DNA of 39,880 bases from an uncultured bacterium (GTDB lineage: Bacteria > Bacillota > Clostridia > Oscillospirales > Acutalibacteraceae), in assembly GCA_949293385.1 (NCBI GenBank), contig CASFDQ010000014.1, forward strand, positions 1-39,880, written 5' to 3'. Positions 1 to 8,740 of this stretch are shown here, piece by piece. A program made the translations under genes and the position numbers. The notes beneath the pieces are model-generated. The model did not search any database, was not told the origin of the DNA, and saw nothing but the letters and a program-made list of their open reading frames with translations. The first letter of the stretch is position 1. Every line of letters starts with the position of its first letter.

Positions 1-132
1 TTTACAAATTTCGTTGATGAATGAAAAATCTATATATTTATCTATTTTCCTTAAAAGATGATCCTCCGGTACTAAATTTTCTATATATACCAGTTCCAAT
101 TTGGATTGTCTTTTTGTATCTGTCTTAAGCAT
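1..132 (-). CDS. IS1182-like transposase, N-terminal 44 residues (cut by window edge)
   Basis: Reading the minus strand from an ATG at 132-130 gives 44 uninterrupted codons to the edge. The product starts MLKTDTKRQSKLELVYIENL and continues with VPEDHLLRKIDKYIDFSFIN, which I recognise as the conserved N-terminal region of IS1182-family (DUF772) transposases; these normally exceed 400 residues, so most of the gene lies outside. A G-rich ribosome-binding site precedes the ATG, and a TATAAT box with an upstream TG (169-174 on the complement) is a plausible extended -10 promoter. The element sits just beyond the terminator of the liv operon, a neutral landing site. Whether the full copy is intact cannot be seen, and I could not place its terminal inverted repeat. 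Confidence 0.8.
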   Translation of the reverse strand, partial: MLKTDTKRQSKLELVYIENLVPEDHLLRKIDKYIDFSFINEICK

Positions 133-215
133 CGAAATCCCCCTTTTTTGCAACTGTTCTTTGCTTTTATTATACCATATTTATCCCAATTTTTCACCTG
201 TTTTTACAAAAAAAT

Positions 216-272
216 GACCGCTGACTTACCTTTGTCAGCGGTCTGAGGACAGATAACCTGAGTTATCTGTCC
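216..272. terminator. tandem bidirectional terminator hairpins after livF
   Basis: Two perfect stems sit between the transposase start and livF. One is 11 bp (247-257 with 262-272) and is followed by T5 on the plus strand. The other is 10 bp (216-225 with 234-243) and is followed by a T-rich run on the minus strand. Transcription leaving livF meets both in series and ends at the second. Confidence 0.8.
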
Positions 273-281
273 TTTTTGCTT

Positions 282-995
282 TTAGCCGCCGAGGTAGGCT
301 TTCTTGACCTCATCGGAGGCGGCCAGCTCAGCACCCGTACCGGTGAGTACGATACTGCCGGTCTCGAGGACGTAGGCGCGATCGCTTATTGCTAAGGATT
401 TACCTGCGTTCTGCTCAACTAAGAGGATCGTGGTTCCGTCCTTGTTGATGCTCTTGATGATATCGAAAACCTGATCGACGAGGAGGGGAGAAAGTCCCAT
501 AGAGGGCTCGTCAAGCATTAAAAGCTTGGGGTGAGACATAAGAGCTCGTCCCATAGCCAGCATCTGCTGTTCGCCGCCCGAAAGGGTTCCTGCGATCTGA
601 TTTCTGCGTTCGGCAAGACGGGGGAAACGCTCGTAGATGCTTTCAATGTCGGCTTTGAAGGAAGCGTCGCTTGCCTTGACCGAATAGGCGCCCATCATAA
701 GGTTTTCGTAAACCGTGAGCTCCTGAAATACGCGGCGTCCCTCGGGAACCTGAGACATTCCGAGACGTACAATTTTATGGCAGGGCATTTTTGTAATGTC
801 CTTGCCGTCGTAGATGACCGAGCCGCTCCTTGAGGGGATAAGGCCGATTACCGACTGCATAGCGGTGGTCTTTCCTGCGCCGTTTGCGCCGATAAGGGTA
901 ACGATCTCGCCTTCGTTGACCTCGAAGCTTACTCCCTTAAGGGCATTGATAACGCCGTAGTAGACCGAAAGATCTTTAACTTCAAGAAGTGCCAT
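282..995 (-). CDS. livF: branched-chain amino acid ABC importer ATPase LivF
   Basis: ATP-binding subunit that, paired with LivG, powers high-affinity uptake of leucine, isoleucine and valine. It is 237 residues, the usual LivF length. Walker A GANGAGKTT lies at residues 36-44, the ABC signature LSGGEQQ near 138-144, and Walker B LLMLDEP near 158-164, followed by a D-loop and the switch His region. The ATG is preceded by AGGAGG and starts four bases after livG ends, so it is the last gene of the livH-livM-livG-livF unit. Twin hairpins follow. Orthologues in the same family can carry urea or other amides, so substrate identity rests on the operon as a whole. Confidence 0.95.
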   Translation of the reverse strand: MALLEVKDLSVYYGVINALKGVSFEVNEGEIVTLIGANGAGKTTAMQSVIGLIPSRSGSVIYDGKDITKMPCHKIVRLGMSQVPEGRRVFQELTVYENLMMGAYSVKASDASFKADIESIYERFPRLAERRNQIAGTLSGGEQQMLAMGRALMSHPKLLMLDEPSMGLSPLLVDQVFDIIKSINKDGTTILLVEQNAGKSLAISDRAYVLETGSIVLTGTGAELAASDEVKKAYLGG

Positions 996-999
996 TGCG

Positions 1000-1770
1000 T
1001 TATCCTCCTATATAGGCCTTAATGACCTCAGGGTCGTTAAGGGCGACGTCGGGGGTACCCTGAGCGAGAACGGTACCGAAGTTTAAAACGGTGATCTCGT
1101 CGCAAAGACCCGAAACAAATTTCATATCGTGCTCGATGAGCAGGATGGTTATCTTATACTCGCTGCTGATGCGGCGAACGATATCCATAAGCTCCTCGGT
1201 CTCGTGGGGGTTCATACCTGCGGCAGGCTCGTCGAGACATAAAAGCTTAGGATTGGTAGCAAGAGCGCGGGCGATCTCAAGCTTTCTCTGCTTGCCGTAG
1301 GGCAGGCTGCAGGAAAGGTTGTTACGCTCCTCCTCGAGACCTACGATGCGAAGGATCTCCTTGGCGCGCTCACGCATCGCCTTCTCGGTCTTAAAGTGAC
1401 GGGGAAGGCGGAGGATGCTTTCAAGCATAGAGCAACGGAATTCCTTCTGATTATGAAGACCGACGAGAACGTTACGGATGACCGTCATATTGTTGAAAAG
1501 ACGGATGTTCTGGAAGGTACGTGCAATACCCTTATGGTTGATGGTCTCCTGCTTTTTGCCGGTCAGATTCTCGCCGTCGAGCCAGAATTTACCGGTTGTG
1601 GGCTTGTAAACACCGGTTATCATATTGAAAACGGTGGTTTTTCCGGCACCGTTGGGTCCGACAAGGCCGTAGAGCTGACCCTCGTGAATTTCGAGGTTCA
1701 GGTCCTGAACAGCCTTAAGTCCGCCGAAGGAGATGCCGAGATTTTCGGTTTTAAGAACAACTTTCGACAT
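1000..1770 (-). CDS. livG: branched-chain amino acid ABC importer ATPase LivG
   Basis: Second ATPase of the importer, 256 residues. Walker A GPNGAGKTT occupies residues 38-46. The signature segment is the degenerate LPYGKQRKLEIARAL form that is typical of LivG rather than LivF, and Walker B is LLCLDEP. A C-terminal EHDM segment matches the H-loop. Its start codon shares one base with the livM stop (TAATG), which indicates translational coupling, and GGAG lies a few bases upstream. LivF and LivG are expected to form a heterodimer under the LivH-LivM permease. Confidence 0.95.
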   Translation of the reverse strand: MSKVVLKTENLGISFGGLKAVQDLNLEIHEGQLYGLVGPNGAGKTTVFNMITGVYKPTTGKFWLDGENLTGKKQETINHKGIARTFQNIRLFNNMTVIRNVLVGLHNQKEFRCSMLESILRLPRHFKTEKAMRERAKEILRIVGLEEERNNLSCSLPYGKQRKLEIARALATNPKLLCLDEPAAGMNPHETEELMDIVRRISSEYKITILLIEHDMKFVSGLCDEITVLNFGTVLAQGTPDVALNDPEVIKAYIGG

Positions 1771-2915
1771 TAGTTTTTCTCCTTCTCTGACTTATCGGGT
1801 GCGTAGGGGGAGCCGGTCTGAATATCGACCGAGAGAACTTCGTCAATATCGATCTTGGTGGGAACGCGGTCCCATTTAGCCTCGTCGTCGTGCACCTTAG
1901 AGGGATCGTGCTTTTTAGCGAATATTTTAGAGAAGAGATTTTTAATATTGTAGGTCTCTCTGAAGCCCTTGAGGGCAGGTGCGTTATTATAGATAACGAT
2001 AACGATAAGAACAATAGCGTAAATGAGATTCTTAAGAACCGCCATATTACCCTGAAGCTGAGTCTGAAGCACGTTGTTGATATAGGTTATAAGAACCGAG
2101 GCGACGATAGCGCCGTTTATGCTTCCCATACCGCCGAGAACGACGATAACGAGCATCTCGATAGAGTAGTTATAGTCGTAGGTAGCGGCCTGGATCTTGT
2201 TCTCGGTATAGCTCGAAAGTACGCCTGCTATACCTGCGAAGAGGGCGGCAATGGCGAATACCATAAGCTTATATTTGGTAACGTTGATACCGGTGGCCTT
2301 TGCGGCGATCTCGCTGTCGCGGATGGCGGTAATGGCGCGTCCGTGCTTGGAGCGGATAATATTCTGAGTAACGAAAAGGGTTACGAGAACGAGGATGAAG
2401 GAGATGAAGGGAAGGATCTGACGGTCGAGACGGGGGGTCTTCATTCCCGACTGATCTCCGAAAACTCCGCCCGAGTTCAGGAAGATTATACGGACGATCT
2501 CACCGAAGGCGAGGGTAACTATAGCAAGATAGTCTCCGCGGAGACGAAGGGCAGGCAGGCCGATTATAAAGCCGCAGAGCATAGCGGCAAGACCGCCTAC
2601 TGTCAGAGCGATAACGAAGATGATATACTCGTTAAGATCTGTAAACATCTCGGTAAACGTCGCCGCAAGCTTACCGCCGACGTAAGCGCCGACACACATA
2701 AAGCCTGCGTGACCGAGGGAAAGCTCACCTAAGAAGCCGACTACCATACTGAGGGATACGGCAAGGATTATGGTAACGCCGATATCGGTATAAAGGGTGG
2801 TCTGGGAGCGGGGCATATCTCCGGCAAAAGCCATATATGCGAGGTAGATGGTGAAAGCGCCGACTACGACGTAGTTTATGTAGTGCTTCCATTTGATGTT
2901 CATTAGTGCCTTCAT
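1770..2915 (-). CDS. livM: branched-chain amino acid ABC importer permease LivM
   Basis: Integral-membrane permease, 381 residues, of the BPD_transp_2/LivM family. The segment with SLSMVVGFLGELSLGHAGFM and the later LRLRGDYLAIVTLAFGEIVR stretch are hallmark LivM regions; the latter includes the cytoplasmic coupling loop that contacts the ATPases. About nine hydrophobic segments span residues 10-325. The C-terminal ~55 residues are an unusually long charged tail (many K, D, E) not needed for transport in shorter relatives. Start and stop codons overlap by one base with livH and livG respectively (TAATG both times). Confidence 0.93.
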   Translation of the reverse strand: MKALMNIKWKHYINYVVVGAFTIYLAYMAFAGDMPRSQTTLYTDIGVTIILAVSLSMVVGFLGELSLGHAGFMCVGAYVGGKLAATFTEMFTDLNEYIIFVIALTVGGLAAMLCGFIIGLPALRLRGDYLAIVTLAFGEIVRIIFLNSGGVFGDQSGMKTPRLDRQILPFISFILVLVTLFVTQNIIRSKHGRAITAIRDSEIAAKATGINVTKYKLMVFAIAALFAGIAGVLSSYTENKIQAATYDYNYSIEMLVIVVLGGMGSINGAIVASVLITYINNVLQTQLQGNMAVLKNLIYAIVLIVIVIYNNAPALKGFRETYNIKNLFSKIFAKKHDPSKVHDDEAKWDRVPTKIDIDEVLSVDIQTGSPYAPDKSEKEKN

Positions 2916-3790
2916 TATACCTTCTCCCTCCTTTTCTTACCAAGCAGTCCCGAAGGTCTGACGAGGAGTATGAGAATAAGTACCGCGAAAACGATTGCGT
3001 CGGTATAGGGGGCGGTGAATTCGAAGCTGTTGGAGAAGGCCCCGACTATACCCATAAGGATACCGCCCAGCATCGCTCCGGGAAGGGAGCCGATTCCGCC
3101 GATAACGGCAGCGGCAAAGGCCTTTATTCCGGGAAGAGCGCCGAGGGTAGGAGAAACCGAGGGAGCCTTCCAGATCATAAAGAAGCCTGCCACCGCGGCA
3201 AGTGCCGAGCCGATAGCAAAGGTTATAACGATGATCTTATTAACGCTTATTCCCATAAGCTCGGCGGCGCCTCTGTCCTCAGAGACGGCGATCATGGCGC
3301 GACCCGTACGGGTGTACTTAACGAAGAGGCTGAGCACGACCATTATAATTGCCGATGCGATAAGGGTAATAAGGGTAGAAACCGCGATAGAAAGGCCGAA
3401 AACGGAAATTTTTCCGAAATCGAAGAAAACGGGACGCTTGATGTCGGCGCCGAACACGATCTGTGCAAGGGCCTGAAGCAGGTAGCTTACGCCGATAGCC
3501 GTAATAAGAACGGCCAGAGGCGAAGCTCCGCGGAGAGGTCTGTAAGCCAGACGCTCGATGGTAATTCCGAGAAGCATACAAAGAACGACCGCTATAAGAA
3601 GACCTATTAGCGGATTTCCGAGCATCGTGAAGAATATGAAGATAGTATAAGCGCCCACCATAATAACGTCGCCGTGTGCGAAGTTAAGCATTTTTGCAAT
3701 ACCGTAGACCATCGTATAGCCTAAAGCTATCATAGCGTAGGTACCGCCGGCCGAAAGGCCGTTAATTAAAGTGGTTATAATCTGTTCCAT
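2915..3790 (-). CDS. livH: branched-chain amino acid ABC importer permease LivH
   Basis: Permease partner of LivM, 291 residues from the chosen start MEQIITTLINGLSAGGTYAM. That ATG (3790-3788) has GGAG seven bases upstream; an in-frame ATG ten codons earlier lacks a good site. Family features include the GYTMVYGIAKMLNFAHGDVI segment near residue 30 and a PLRGASPLA loop facing the ATPase. Roughly eight membrane segments are visible. The gene lies behind the binding-protein gene, separated from it by a hairpin that probably reduces permease expression relative to the binding protein. Confidence 0.93.
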   Translation of the reverse strand: MEQIITTLINGLSAGGTYAMIALGYTMVYGIAKMLNFAHGDVIMVGAYTIFIFFTMLGNPLIGLLIAVVLCMLLGITIERLAYRPLRGASPLAVLITAIGVSYLLQALAQIVFGADIKRPVFFDFGKISVFGLSIAVSTLITLIASAIIMVVLSLFVKYTRTGRAMIAVSEDRGAAELMGISVNKIIVITFAIGSALAAVAGFFMIWKAPSVSPTLGALPGIKAFAAAVIGGIGSLPGAMLGGILMGIVGAFSNSFEFTAPYTDAIVFAVLILILLVRPSGLLGKKRREKV

Positions 3791-3821
3791 AATAGAACTC
3801 CGGTTCTTTAAAATTGACAAA

Positions 3822-3852
3822 TTTGCCGGTGCAGAAAATCTGCGCCGGCAAA
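3822..3852 (-). terminator. attenuating hairpin between binding-protein gene and livH
   Basis: A 14-bp stem (3822-3835 with 3839-3852, loop of three) lies just after the binding-protein stop and is followed on the minus strand by a T-rich but interrupted run. On the minus-strand RNA one A-C mismatch occurs. A leaky terminator here would give the usual excess of lipoprotein over permease transcripts. The strength is inferred. Confidence 0.6.
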
Positions 3853-3878
3853 CCCGTTTTTATAAAATATATGAGAAA

Positions 3879-5075
3879 TTATTTCTCGCTGGCAGCCTTG
3901 ATCACGTATTTAACGGCTTCCTTGGAAACGTAGCCGGTCTCATCCCAGGTGATGTCGTTACCGGTAACGCCGGAGTAGGAGAAATCGCCCTGGAACTGCT
4001 CCTTAAGGATCTCGCAGAGGTCGGAAGCAGAGATGGTAACGTCGATCTCTTCGCCTGCATCCTTAGCGGCCTTCATAGCGTTAAAGAGAGCGTAAACGCA
4101 GTCGTAAGCAGAAGCGCCGAACTGGTTAAGGGTCTCCTTGCCGAACTTCTCGGTGTACTTCTTAACGAAGTCAGCAGCAGTGCCTTCGGTAGCCTTGGAG
4201 TTGAAGTGAGAAAGCATGGTAACTTCCTGAGGAATGGAATTGATGTCGAAGCCTTTTGCAGATTCGATTCCGTCGAATCCGTCGCAGCCGTAGTAGGTAG
4301 CGTTTGCGACAACGTCGTCCTTAGCCTGCATCATGAAGAGAGCAGCGGGATCGTAATAGATGGGCATAAAGATGAAGGAGCAGCCCTTAAGGGTAGAGAT
4401 CTGCTGAGTGAAGTCGGTAGCGTTAGCATCGGTGAAGGAAGCCTCAACGGTGTCGAGATCCTTGTTGATGTTAGCCTTGAACTGATCGTAGATACCCTTG
4501 GAGTAAGAGTCGTCGGACTTGTAGAAGATACCGATCTTGTCGAGGCCGAGGCCGTTAACGAAGTCGGCAGCTACCTTACCCTGGTTACCGTCTGCGAAGC
4601 ACATCTGATAAGCGTTGTCCTCAGCGGGAACGTCATCGTTGGAAGCAGAGGGAGTAAGGAAGAATACGTTGTCGTCTGCGGAGAATGCGCTGAACTCGAG
4701 GCAGGGGTTGGAGGTTACGCAACCGAGAGAAAGCTGCATACCGGCCTCATACATAGCAGCGTAGTTAGCTTCAACCTTGGTAGCGTCGTGAACGTCATCG
4801 TAAGCGAGAAGCTCGAACTTAACGCCGTCGAGACCGCCTGCTTCGTTGATCTCGTCGATAGCCATCTGAGCTGCGTTCTTAACAGCTACACCGTAAACAG
4901 CTGAGTCGCCGGTAAGGGGGCCGGACATGCCGATCTTGAAGGTGGTGTTGTCTGCGGTGTATCCATCGTTTCCGGAATTGCCGGTCTTGTCGCTGTTGCC
5001 GCCGCAAGCTGCGAAGGTAAGAAGTAAGCATACCGCGCAGAAGAGGGCAAGAGCTTTTTTGAATACTGATTTCAT
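3879..5075 (-). CDS. livJ: branched-chain amino acid ABC importer substrate-binding lipoprotein
   Basis: Extracellular receptor of the Liv importer, 398 residues, type I periplasmic-binding fold (Peripla_BP_6). The N-terminus is a lipoprotein signal: a short basic start, a hydrophobic core, then the lipobox LTFAAC with the lipidated Cys at about residue 23, followed by a polar GGNSDKTGN linker. The mature part opens with FKIGMSGPLTGDSAVYG, the conserved first strand and ligand-loop of Leu/Ile/Val receptors. It is the first gene of the liv unit, behind a strong promoter. Leucine-like substrate is likely but this fold also binds amides and other amino acids. Confidence 0.92.
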   Translation of the reverse strand: MKSVFKKALALFCAVCLLLTFAACGGNSDKTGNSGNDGYTADNTTFKIGMSGPLTGDSAVYGVAVKNAAQMAIDEINEAGGLDGVKFELLAYDDVHDATKVEANYAAMYEAGMQLSLGCVTSNPCLEFSAFSADDNVFFLTPSASNDDVPAEDNAYQMCFADGNQGKVAADFVNGLGLDKIGIFYKSDDSYSKGIYDQFKANINKDLDTVEASFTDANATDFTQQISTLKGCSFIFMPIYYDPAALFMMQAKDDVVANATYYGCDGFDGIESAKGFDINSIPQEVTMLSHFNSKATEGTAADFVKKYTEKFGKETLNQFGASAYDCVYALFNAMKAAKDAGEEIDVTISASDLCEILKEQFQGDFSYSGVTGNDITWDETGYVSKEAVKYVIKAASEK

Positions 5076-5138
5076 AATAAAATCTCCTCTTTTTTTGTTT
5101 GATATACATCCCCAGTTTAAGGGATTTGTATGTTATAT

Positions 5139-5167
5139 ATTTTAGCACACTAAAGTTAATTTGTCAG
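5139..5167 (-). promoter_or_regulatory. sigma-A promoter of the liv operon
   Basis: On the minus strand CTGACA (5167-5162) and TAAAAT (5144-5139) are separated by exactly 17 bases, about 65 bases before the binding-protein ATG. No clear operator palindrome overlaps it. Confidence 0.75.
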
Positions 5168-5231
5168 TTGTCAGTATTGACGAAAAAACGACAAGGTTAA
5201 TGTGCTTTTTGTGGTAAACTCGCCAAAAACC

Positions 5232-7325
5232 CTACATAACTCCGAAAAGCAGATCGCCGTAGGTGGGCATCGGCCAGAAATCGGCGGCGGTAAGGGTCTC
5301 CATTTTGTCTACCGAAGCGCGAAGCTCTTCCATGACCGTAAGGATGTTTTCCTTGTAGAATATCGAGCGGTCGGCGTAGTTTGCTATTTTGGCCGCCTCA
5401 CTTGTGGCCTTTTCGAGGGACGTAAGGCTTCTGAAGGCTTCGGCCTTAAGGGCGGAAAGCTCTCTTGCCGTTTTAAACTCGAAGCTGTCTCTCATATCGA
5501 GCTCTAAAACGTTTCCTGCGCTGACGGCGTCCGAAAGGGTGGTAATATAGTCGCTGACTGCGGGGAGAATGTCCTTTCTCGCCATATCTATCATGGTAAG
5601 CGCTTCGATATTAACTATCTTACAGTAGTTTTCGAGCATTATCTCAAGTCGGGACTTAAGCTCGGTCTCGGTATAGACCTTGTGTCTTGCGAAAAGCTCG
5701 ATGTTTTTGGGAGCAAGAAGCAGGGGCAGACAGTCGGGAGTGGTCTTAAGATTTAAAAGACCTCTCTTTTCGGCCTCCTTGGCCCAGTTTTCGTCGTAGC
5801 AGTTTCCGCCCCATATGATCTTCTTGTGCTTTCTTATGGTGTTCTGAATAAGGTCGTGAAGGGCGGTTTCAAAATCCTCTGCGGCCTCAAGCTCATCGGC
5901 GAAGCGGCTGAGAGCGTCTGCGGCGGCGGTGTTAAGGACCACGTTGGGCTCGGCCACCGAGTCGGAGGAGCCAAGCATACGGAATTCGAACTTGTTGCCC
6001 GTAAAGGCGAAGGGAGCGGTGCGGTTTCTGTCGGTGGTATCCTTCGGGAATTTCGGAAGAACGTGAACGCCGACCTTAAGGTTTTCCTTTTCCTTTGCAC
6101 CGTAGGGTCGGTCGGACTCGATACAGTCGAGAATTCCCTCAAGCTCGTCCCCTAAAAACATCGAAACGATGGCGGGAGGAGCCTCAAGGGCGCCGAGACG
6201 GTGATCGTTTCCTGCGGTGGCAACCGAAATTCTAAGCAGATCCTGATACTCGTCCACCGCCTCGATAACGGCACAGAGGAAAAGCAAGAACTGCGCGTTT
6301 TCGTAGGGAGTCTCGCCGGGGTTTAAAAGGTTTACGCCGGTATTTGTAGAGATCGACCAGTTGTTATGCTTGCCCGAGCCGTTGACCCCTTCAAAGGGCT
6401 TTTCGTGAAGCAGGCAGATAAGATCGTGCTTCTTTGCGGTTCTCTGAAGGACCTCCATCGTTATCTGGTTATGGTCGACGGCGATGTTGGTGGTGGCAAA
6501 GATGGGGGCCAGCTCGTGCTGTGCAGGGGCGGCCTCGTTATGCTCGGTCTTGGAAAGAACGCCGAGCTTCCAGAGCTCCTCGTCGACCTCGGTCATAAAG
6601 TTTTTAACGCGGGTCTTTATGGTTCCGAAATAGTGGTCGTCGAGCTCCTGTCCCTTGGGGGGCATAGCGCCGTAAAGGGTTCGTCCCGTGTACAAAAGAT
6701 CCTTACGGGCGAGGTAGGTCTCTTTGTCTATAAGGAAGTATTCCTGCTCGGGGCCGACGGTGGTCTTAACGGCGGTTACGTCCTCGTTTCCGAAGAGCTT
6801 CAGAACGCGAAGAGCCTGCTTATTGATGGCCTCCATACTGCGGAGCAGGGGGGTCTTTTTGTCGAGGGCCTCTCCTCCGTAGGAGCAGAAGGCGGTGGGG
6901 ATGCAGAGAACGCCGCTTTTAATAAAGGCGAAGGAGGTGGGGTCCCAGGCGGTGTAGCCTCTGGCCTCAAAGGTGGCGCGAAGGCCGCCCGAGGGGAAGG
7001 AGGAGGCGTCGGTCTCGCCCTGAATAAGCTCCTTGCCCGAAAATTCCATAATAACCTTGCCGTCGGCGGTTGGGCTTATAAAGCTGTCGTGCTTTTCGGC
7101 GGTGATACCGGTCATAGGCTGAAACCAGTGGGTGTAATGGGTGGCGCCTTTTTCTATTGCCCAGTCCTTCATTGCGTTGGCAACGATAGCTGCGGTTTCG
7201 GAATCGAGGCGCTTATTATTATGTATAGCGAGCTGCACCAGCTTAAAGGTCTCCATTGGAAGACGGGATTTCATAACCCGCTCGTTAAAGACGTTTTCGC
7301 CAAAATACTGTGTTACAGGTCTCAT
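5232..7325 (-). CDS. glnN: glutamine synthetase type III
   Basis: Makes glutamine from glutamate, ammonia and ATP. At 697 residues it is far longer than GSI (~440-470) and matches GSIII. Recognisable GSIII blocks include the N-terminal [14 protein letters not shown], the THWFQPMTG segment, [20 protein letters not shown], the glutamate-binding [15 protein letters not shown] region and the [20 protein letters not shown] block. The gene is monocistronic: its own promoter lies upstream, and the liv promoter begins within 100 bases downstream. No GSI adenylylation loop is expected in this class. It sits beside the amino acid importer, so this is a nitrogen-assimilation neighbourhood. I see no convincing GlnR box. 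Confidence 0.95.
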   Translation of the reverse strand: MRPVTQYFGENVFNERVMKSRLPMETFKLVQLAIHNNKRLDSETAAIVANAMKDWAIEKGATHYTHWFQPMTGITAEKHDSFISPTADGKVIMEFSGKELIQGETDASSFPSGGLRATFEARGYTAWDPTSFAFIKSGVLCIPTAFCSYGGEALDKKTPLLRSMEAINKQALRVLKLFGNEDVTAVKTTVGPEQEYFLIDKETYLARKDLLYTGRTLYGAMPPKGQELDDHYFGTIKTRVKNFMTEVDEELWKLGVLSKTEHNEAAPAQHELAPIFATTNIAVDHNQITMEVLQRTAKKHDLICLLHEKPFEGVNGSGKHNNWSISTNTGVNLLNPGETPYENAQFLLFLCAVIEAVDEYQDLLRISVATAGNDHRLGALEAPPAIVSMFLGDELEGILDCIESDRPYGAKEKENLKVGVHVLPKFPKDTTDRNRTAPFAFTGNKFEFRMLGSSDSVAEPNVVLNTAAADALSRFADELEAAEDFETALHDLIQNTIRKHKKIIWGGNCYDENWAKEAEKRGLLNLKTTPDCLPLLLAPKNIELFARHKVYTETELKSRLEIMLENYCKIVNIEALTMIDMARKDILPAVSDYITTLSDAVSAGNVLELDMRDSFEFKTARELSALKAEAFRSLTSLEKATSEAAKIANYADRSIFYKENILTVMEELRASVDKMETLTAADFWPMPTYGDLLFGVM

Positions 7326-7378
7326 AAAAAACTCCTTATATATAATGTAGGAACTACAGAAATTACTAATGATTTACT

Positions 7379-7407
7379 ATTCTAACACAAAACTTTGCTT
7401 TGTTCAA
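7379..7407 (-). promoter_or_regulatory. sigma-A promoter of glnN
   Basis: TTGAAC (7407-7402) and TAGAAT (7384-7379) on the minus strand are separated by 17 bases. The ATG follows about 50 bases later behind AAGGAG. Confidence 0.75.
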
Positions 7408-7533
7408 GCAATTCCGACCTAATAAAATAAGGTAAATTTGCCGTTTTGCTTAATAAAATTAAGTCAAAACCCGAAAAGCGCCAAAAATTCGCCTACCCGC
7501 CTTAAAAAATAAAAGCGCAGCAACCGAAGGGCG

Positions 7534-7616
7534 CAGTGGACGGTGGACAGTGAACAGAGATCAGTGGTCAGTGGTCAGACGGATACCGAAGCAATTTATC
7601 AGGCGGTTGTAGGGGA
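7534..7616 (+). repeat. heptanucleotide array (CAGTGGT-type) plus unique flank, module A
   Basis: Six consecutive 7-base units (CAGTGGA, CGGTGGA, CAGTGAA, CAGAGAT, CAGTGGT, CAGTGGT) run 7534-7575. They continue into a 38-base single-copy flank ending GTTGTAGGGGA. The whole module recurs inverted at 8907-8975. The interval 7408-7533 holds only AT-rich spacer. Confidence 0.85.
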
Positions 7617-7631
7617 TAGCGTCCCCGACAT

Positions 7632-7687
7632 CCCGAGGAAAATGAGACGGGGATAAACGACTATGCTCGGTATAAAATATATGATAA
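7632..7687 (+). repeat. module B, left copy
   Basis: A 56-base stretch beginning CCCGAGGAAAATGAGACGG and including CTATGCTCGGTATAAAATAT. Its reverse complement recurs at 8674-8729 with about four differences. The following 7688-7855 is GC-rich with short palindromes but no supportable gene. Confidence 0.8.
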
Positions 7688-7855
7688 CGTCGTAGGGCGG
7701 GGTAAGCGAAGCGCACGAGGCGGTAGTGAATGACGACACGGTGCGTCGTCAGAGCCGCCGAGAGACCGAGCGCCGCAGCGCGAGAACTTGCTCCTGCCGC
7801 GAGATACAAAAATTTCGTAAAAACTCTACGGCTACGATAAAATGAGGCCATCACC

Positions 7856-8001
7856 CGACGGGTCATCCTGAGCGGAGTGAAACGGAGTCAAAATTTTGCG
7901 ACAATGAGATTCCGTCACCTACGGTGCCGCGCTACGCGTTCGACAGGCTCAGAATGACCCATTGTCGCTTGCATAGCCGCAGGCGGGATCTCGTCGGCGC
8001 G
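7856..8001 (+). repeat. dispersed palindromic element E, copy 1
   Basis: Begins CGACGGGTCATCCTGAGCGG and ends near CTCGTCGGCGCGG. It contains internal inverted pairs: GCGACAATG with CATTGTCGC, and GGGTCATCCTGAGC with GCTCAGAATGACCC. The block is repeated in the same orientation at 29813-29959 with the central 60 bases almost identical. A GTCATYCTGAGCG-type sequence is, from general familiarity, a common intergenic motif in many bacteria. Confidence 0.8.
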
Positions 8002-8059
8002 GAAAAAAGAAAACTTAAAATGGAAAGTTGAAAATTAAAAACGGATACCTAAATAATTC

Positions 8060-8101
8060 AGGGACGAGGGCCCGGGGCCTAGGGCCGAGGGAAGAGGCAA
8101 G
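8060..8101 (+). repeat. heptanucleotide array, AGGGNNN type, module C
   Basis: Six 7-base units: AGGGACG, AGGGCCC, GGGGCCT, AGGGCCG, AGGGAAG, AGGCAAG. Complementary-strand versions occur at 8324-8360, 9091-9125 and 14240-14267. A weaker A/T-rich heptad series (GAAAGTT, GAAAATT) occupies about 8009-8040. Confidence 0.8.
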
Positions 8102-8125
8102 CGGCGCGTATATAAACGGCAACCG

Positions 8126-8251
8126 AACATCGTTTTGCGCCAAGGGCGTAAATATAATTTTCGTTTGCGATCTGAAAACGATGTTGCTTTACGGCAAATG
8201 ATGTTATGCTTAGCATAAACGATGTTGCGACTACCGTCGCAAACGAAACTT
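8126..8251 (+). repeat. palindrome array, module D, left copy
   Basis: About 126 bases composed of consecutive short palindromes, for example TTATGC-TTA-GCATAA and TTGCGAC-TACC-GTCGCAA, joined by ATGATG/ACGATG linkers. It is the inverted, roughly 90% identical counterpart of 8741-8866. Several differences fall in hairpin loops. Confidence 0.85.
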
Positions 8252-8323
8252 TTTCATCGGCTGCCCGTGAGATACCGCAAAATTCGTAAATATATACGGC
8301 TACCGTAGGGCGCGCCGAAGGCA

Positions 8324-8360
8324 CCTTCCCTTGGCCTTAACCCCTCGGCCCTTGGCCCTA
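8324..8360 (+). repeat. heptanucleotide array, CCCTTGG type
   Basis: Five 7-base units (CCTTCCC, TTGGCCT, TAACCCC, TCGGCCC, TTGGCCC). They are directly adjacent to the terminator of the minus-strand 6S RNA candidate. Confidence 0.75.
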
Positions 8361-8392
8361 AAAAACGGCTACGATCAAATCGTAGCCGTTTT
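8358..8392 (-). terminator. intrinsic terminator of the 6S RNA candidate
   Basis: A 14-bp perfect stem (8362-8375 with 8379-8392, loop of three) carries the core CGGCTACGAT. It is followed on the minus strand by six T. The plus side also has a broken T run, so weak bidirectional action is possible. Confidence 0.85.
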
Positions 8393-8398
8393 CCTTTT

Positions 8399-8596
8399 AA
8401 CTGCGTCCCGCCCTGCCGTATCGGGCATTAAGATAACCTGCGACAAAGCAGGTGGGTGCTTCCGTCCGGTTCGGGCTTCCAACGTCTGCGGTAAACCGCA
8501 GGAGGCCTGCTCACCTGCGGACGAGATTAAAGCTCCCAATAAAAAGGTTGTAGGGTTATAAATGCCGCAGTCCGCGAACAGGGCAGGAGCGAGTTG
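8399..8596 (-). ncRNA. ssrS: probable 6S RNA
   Basis: The minus strand encodes a ~195-nt RNA with 6S architecture. The ends pair in a closing stem (AACT..CTGCCCTG with CAGGGCGG..AGTT), followed by GGCAT/ATGCC. Next comes an unpaired 5' strand with CCCTACAACC and TTGGGAGC. A terminal arm closes with GCAGGTG/CACCTGC and contains a CTGCGG-TTTA-CCGCAG hairpin. The 3' bubble strand GCACCCACCTGC folds its own ACCTGC/GCAGGT hairpin, as in known 6S RNAs. A TATAAA box lies a few bases upstream and an intrinsic terminator immediately downstream. 6S RNA binds the sigma-A holoenzyme as a promoter mimic. I assign it from remembered features, not a covariance search; another structured sRNA is the alternative. 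Confidence 0.72.
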
Positions 8597-8673
8597 TTTT
8601 TATATTCCGCCTTCGGCGCAGTTAAAATGCAAAATATATGCGTCGCAGACTACTTCTCTATTCTCCTACAGTG

Positions 8674-8729
8674 TTATTATATATTTTATACCGAGCATAG
8701 CCGTTTATCTCCGTCTCATTTTTCTCGGG
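8674..8729 (-). repeat. module B, right (inverted) copy
   Basis: The reverse complement of 7632-7687 with about four substitutions, including the TTTTATACCGAGCATAG core. It lies on the other side of the 6S RNA gene. Confidence 0.8.
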
Positions 8730-8740
8730 AGGAGCAGAGG

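Noticed and set aside
7326-7500. GlnR operator upstream of glnN
   Set aside because: No TGTNA-N7-TNACA match around the promoter; the only TGTTA lacks the second half.
7561-7866. Minus-strand ORF of 101 codons
   Set aside because: It lies across modules A and B and GC-rich palindromes; the translation has no family resemblance and no start signal.
8399-8596. SRP RNA as an alternative identity
   Set aside because: CCGGACGGAAGCA on the minus strand recalls the SRP domain IV loop, but the GGAAGG/AGCAG tetraloop context is absent and the global fold fits 6S better.
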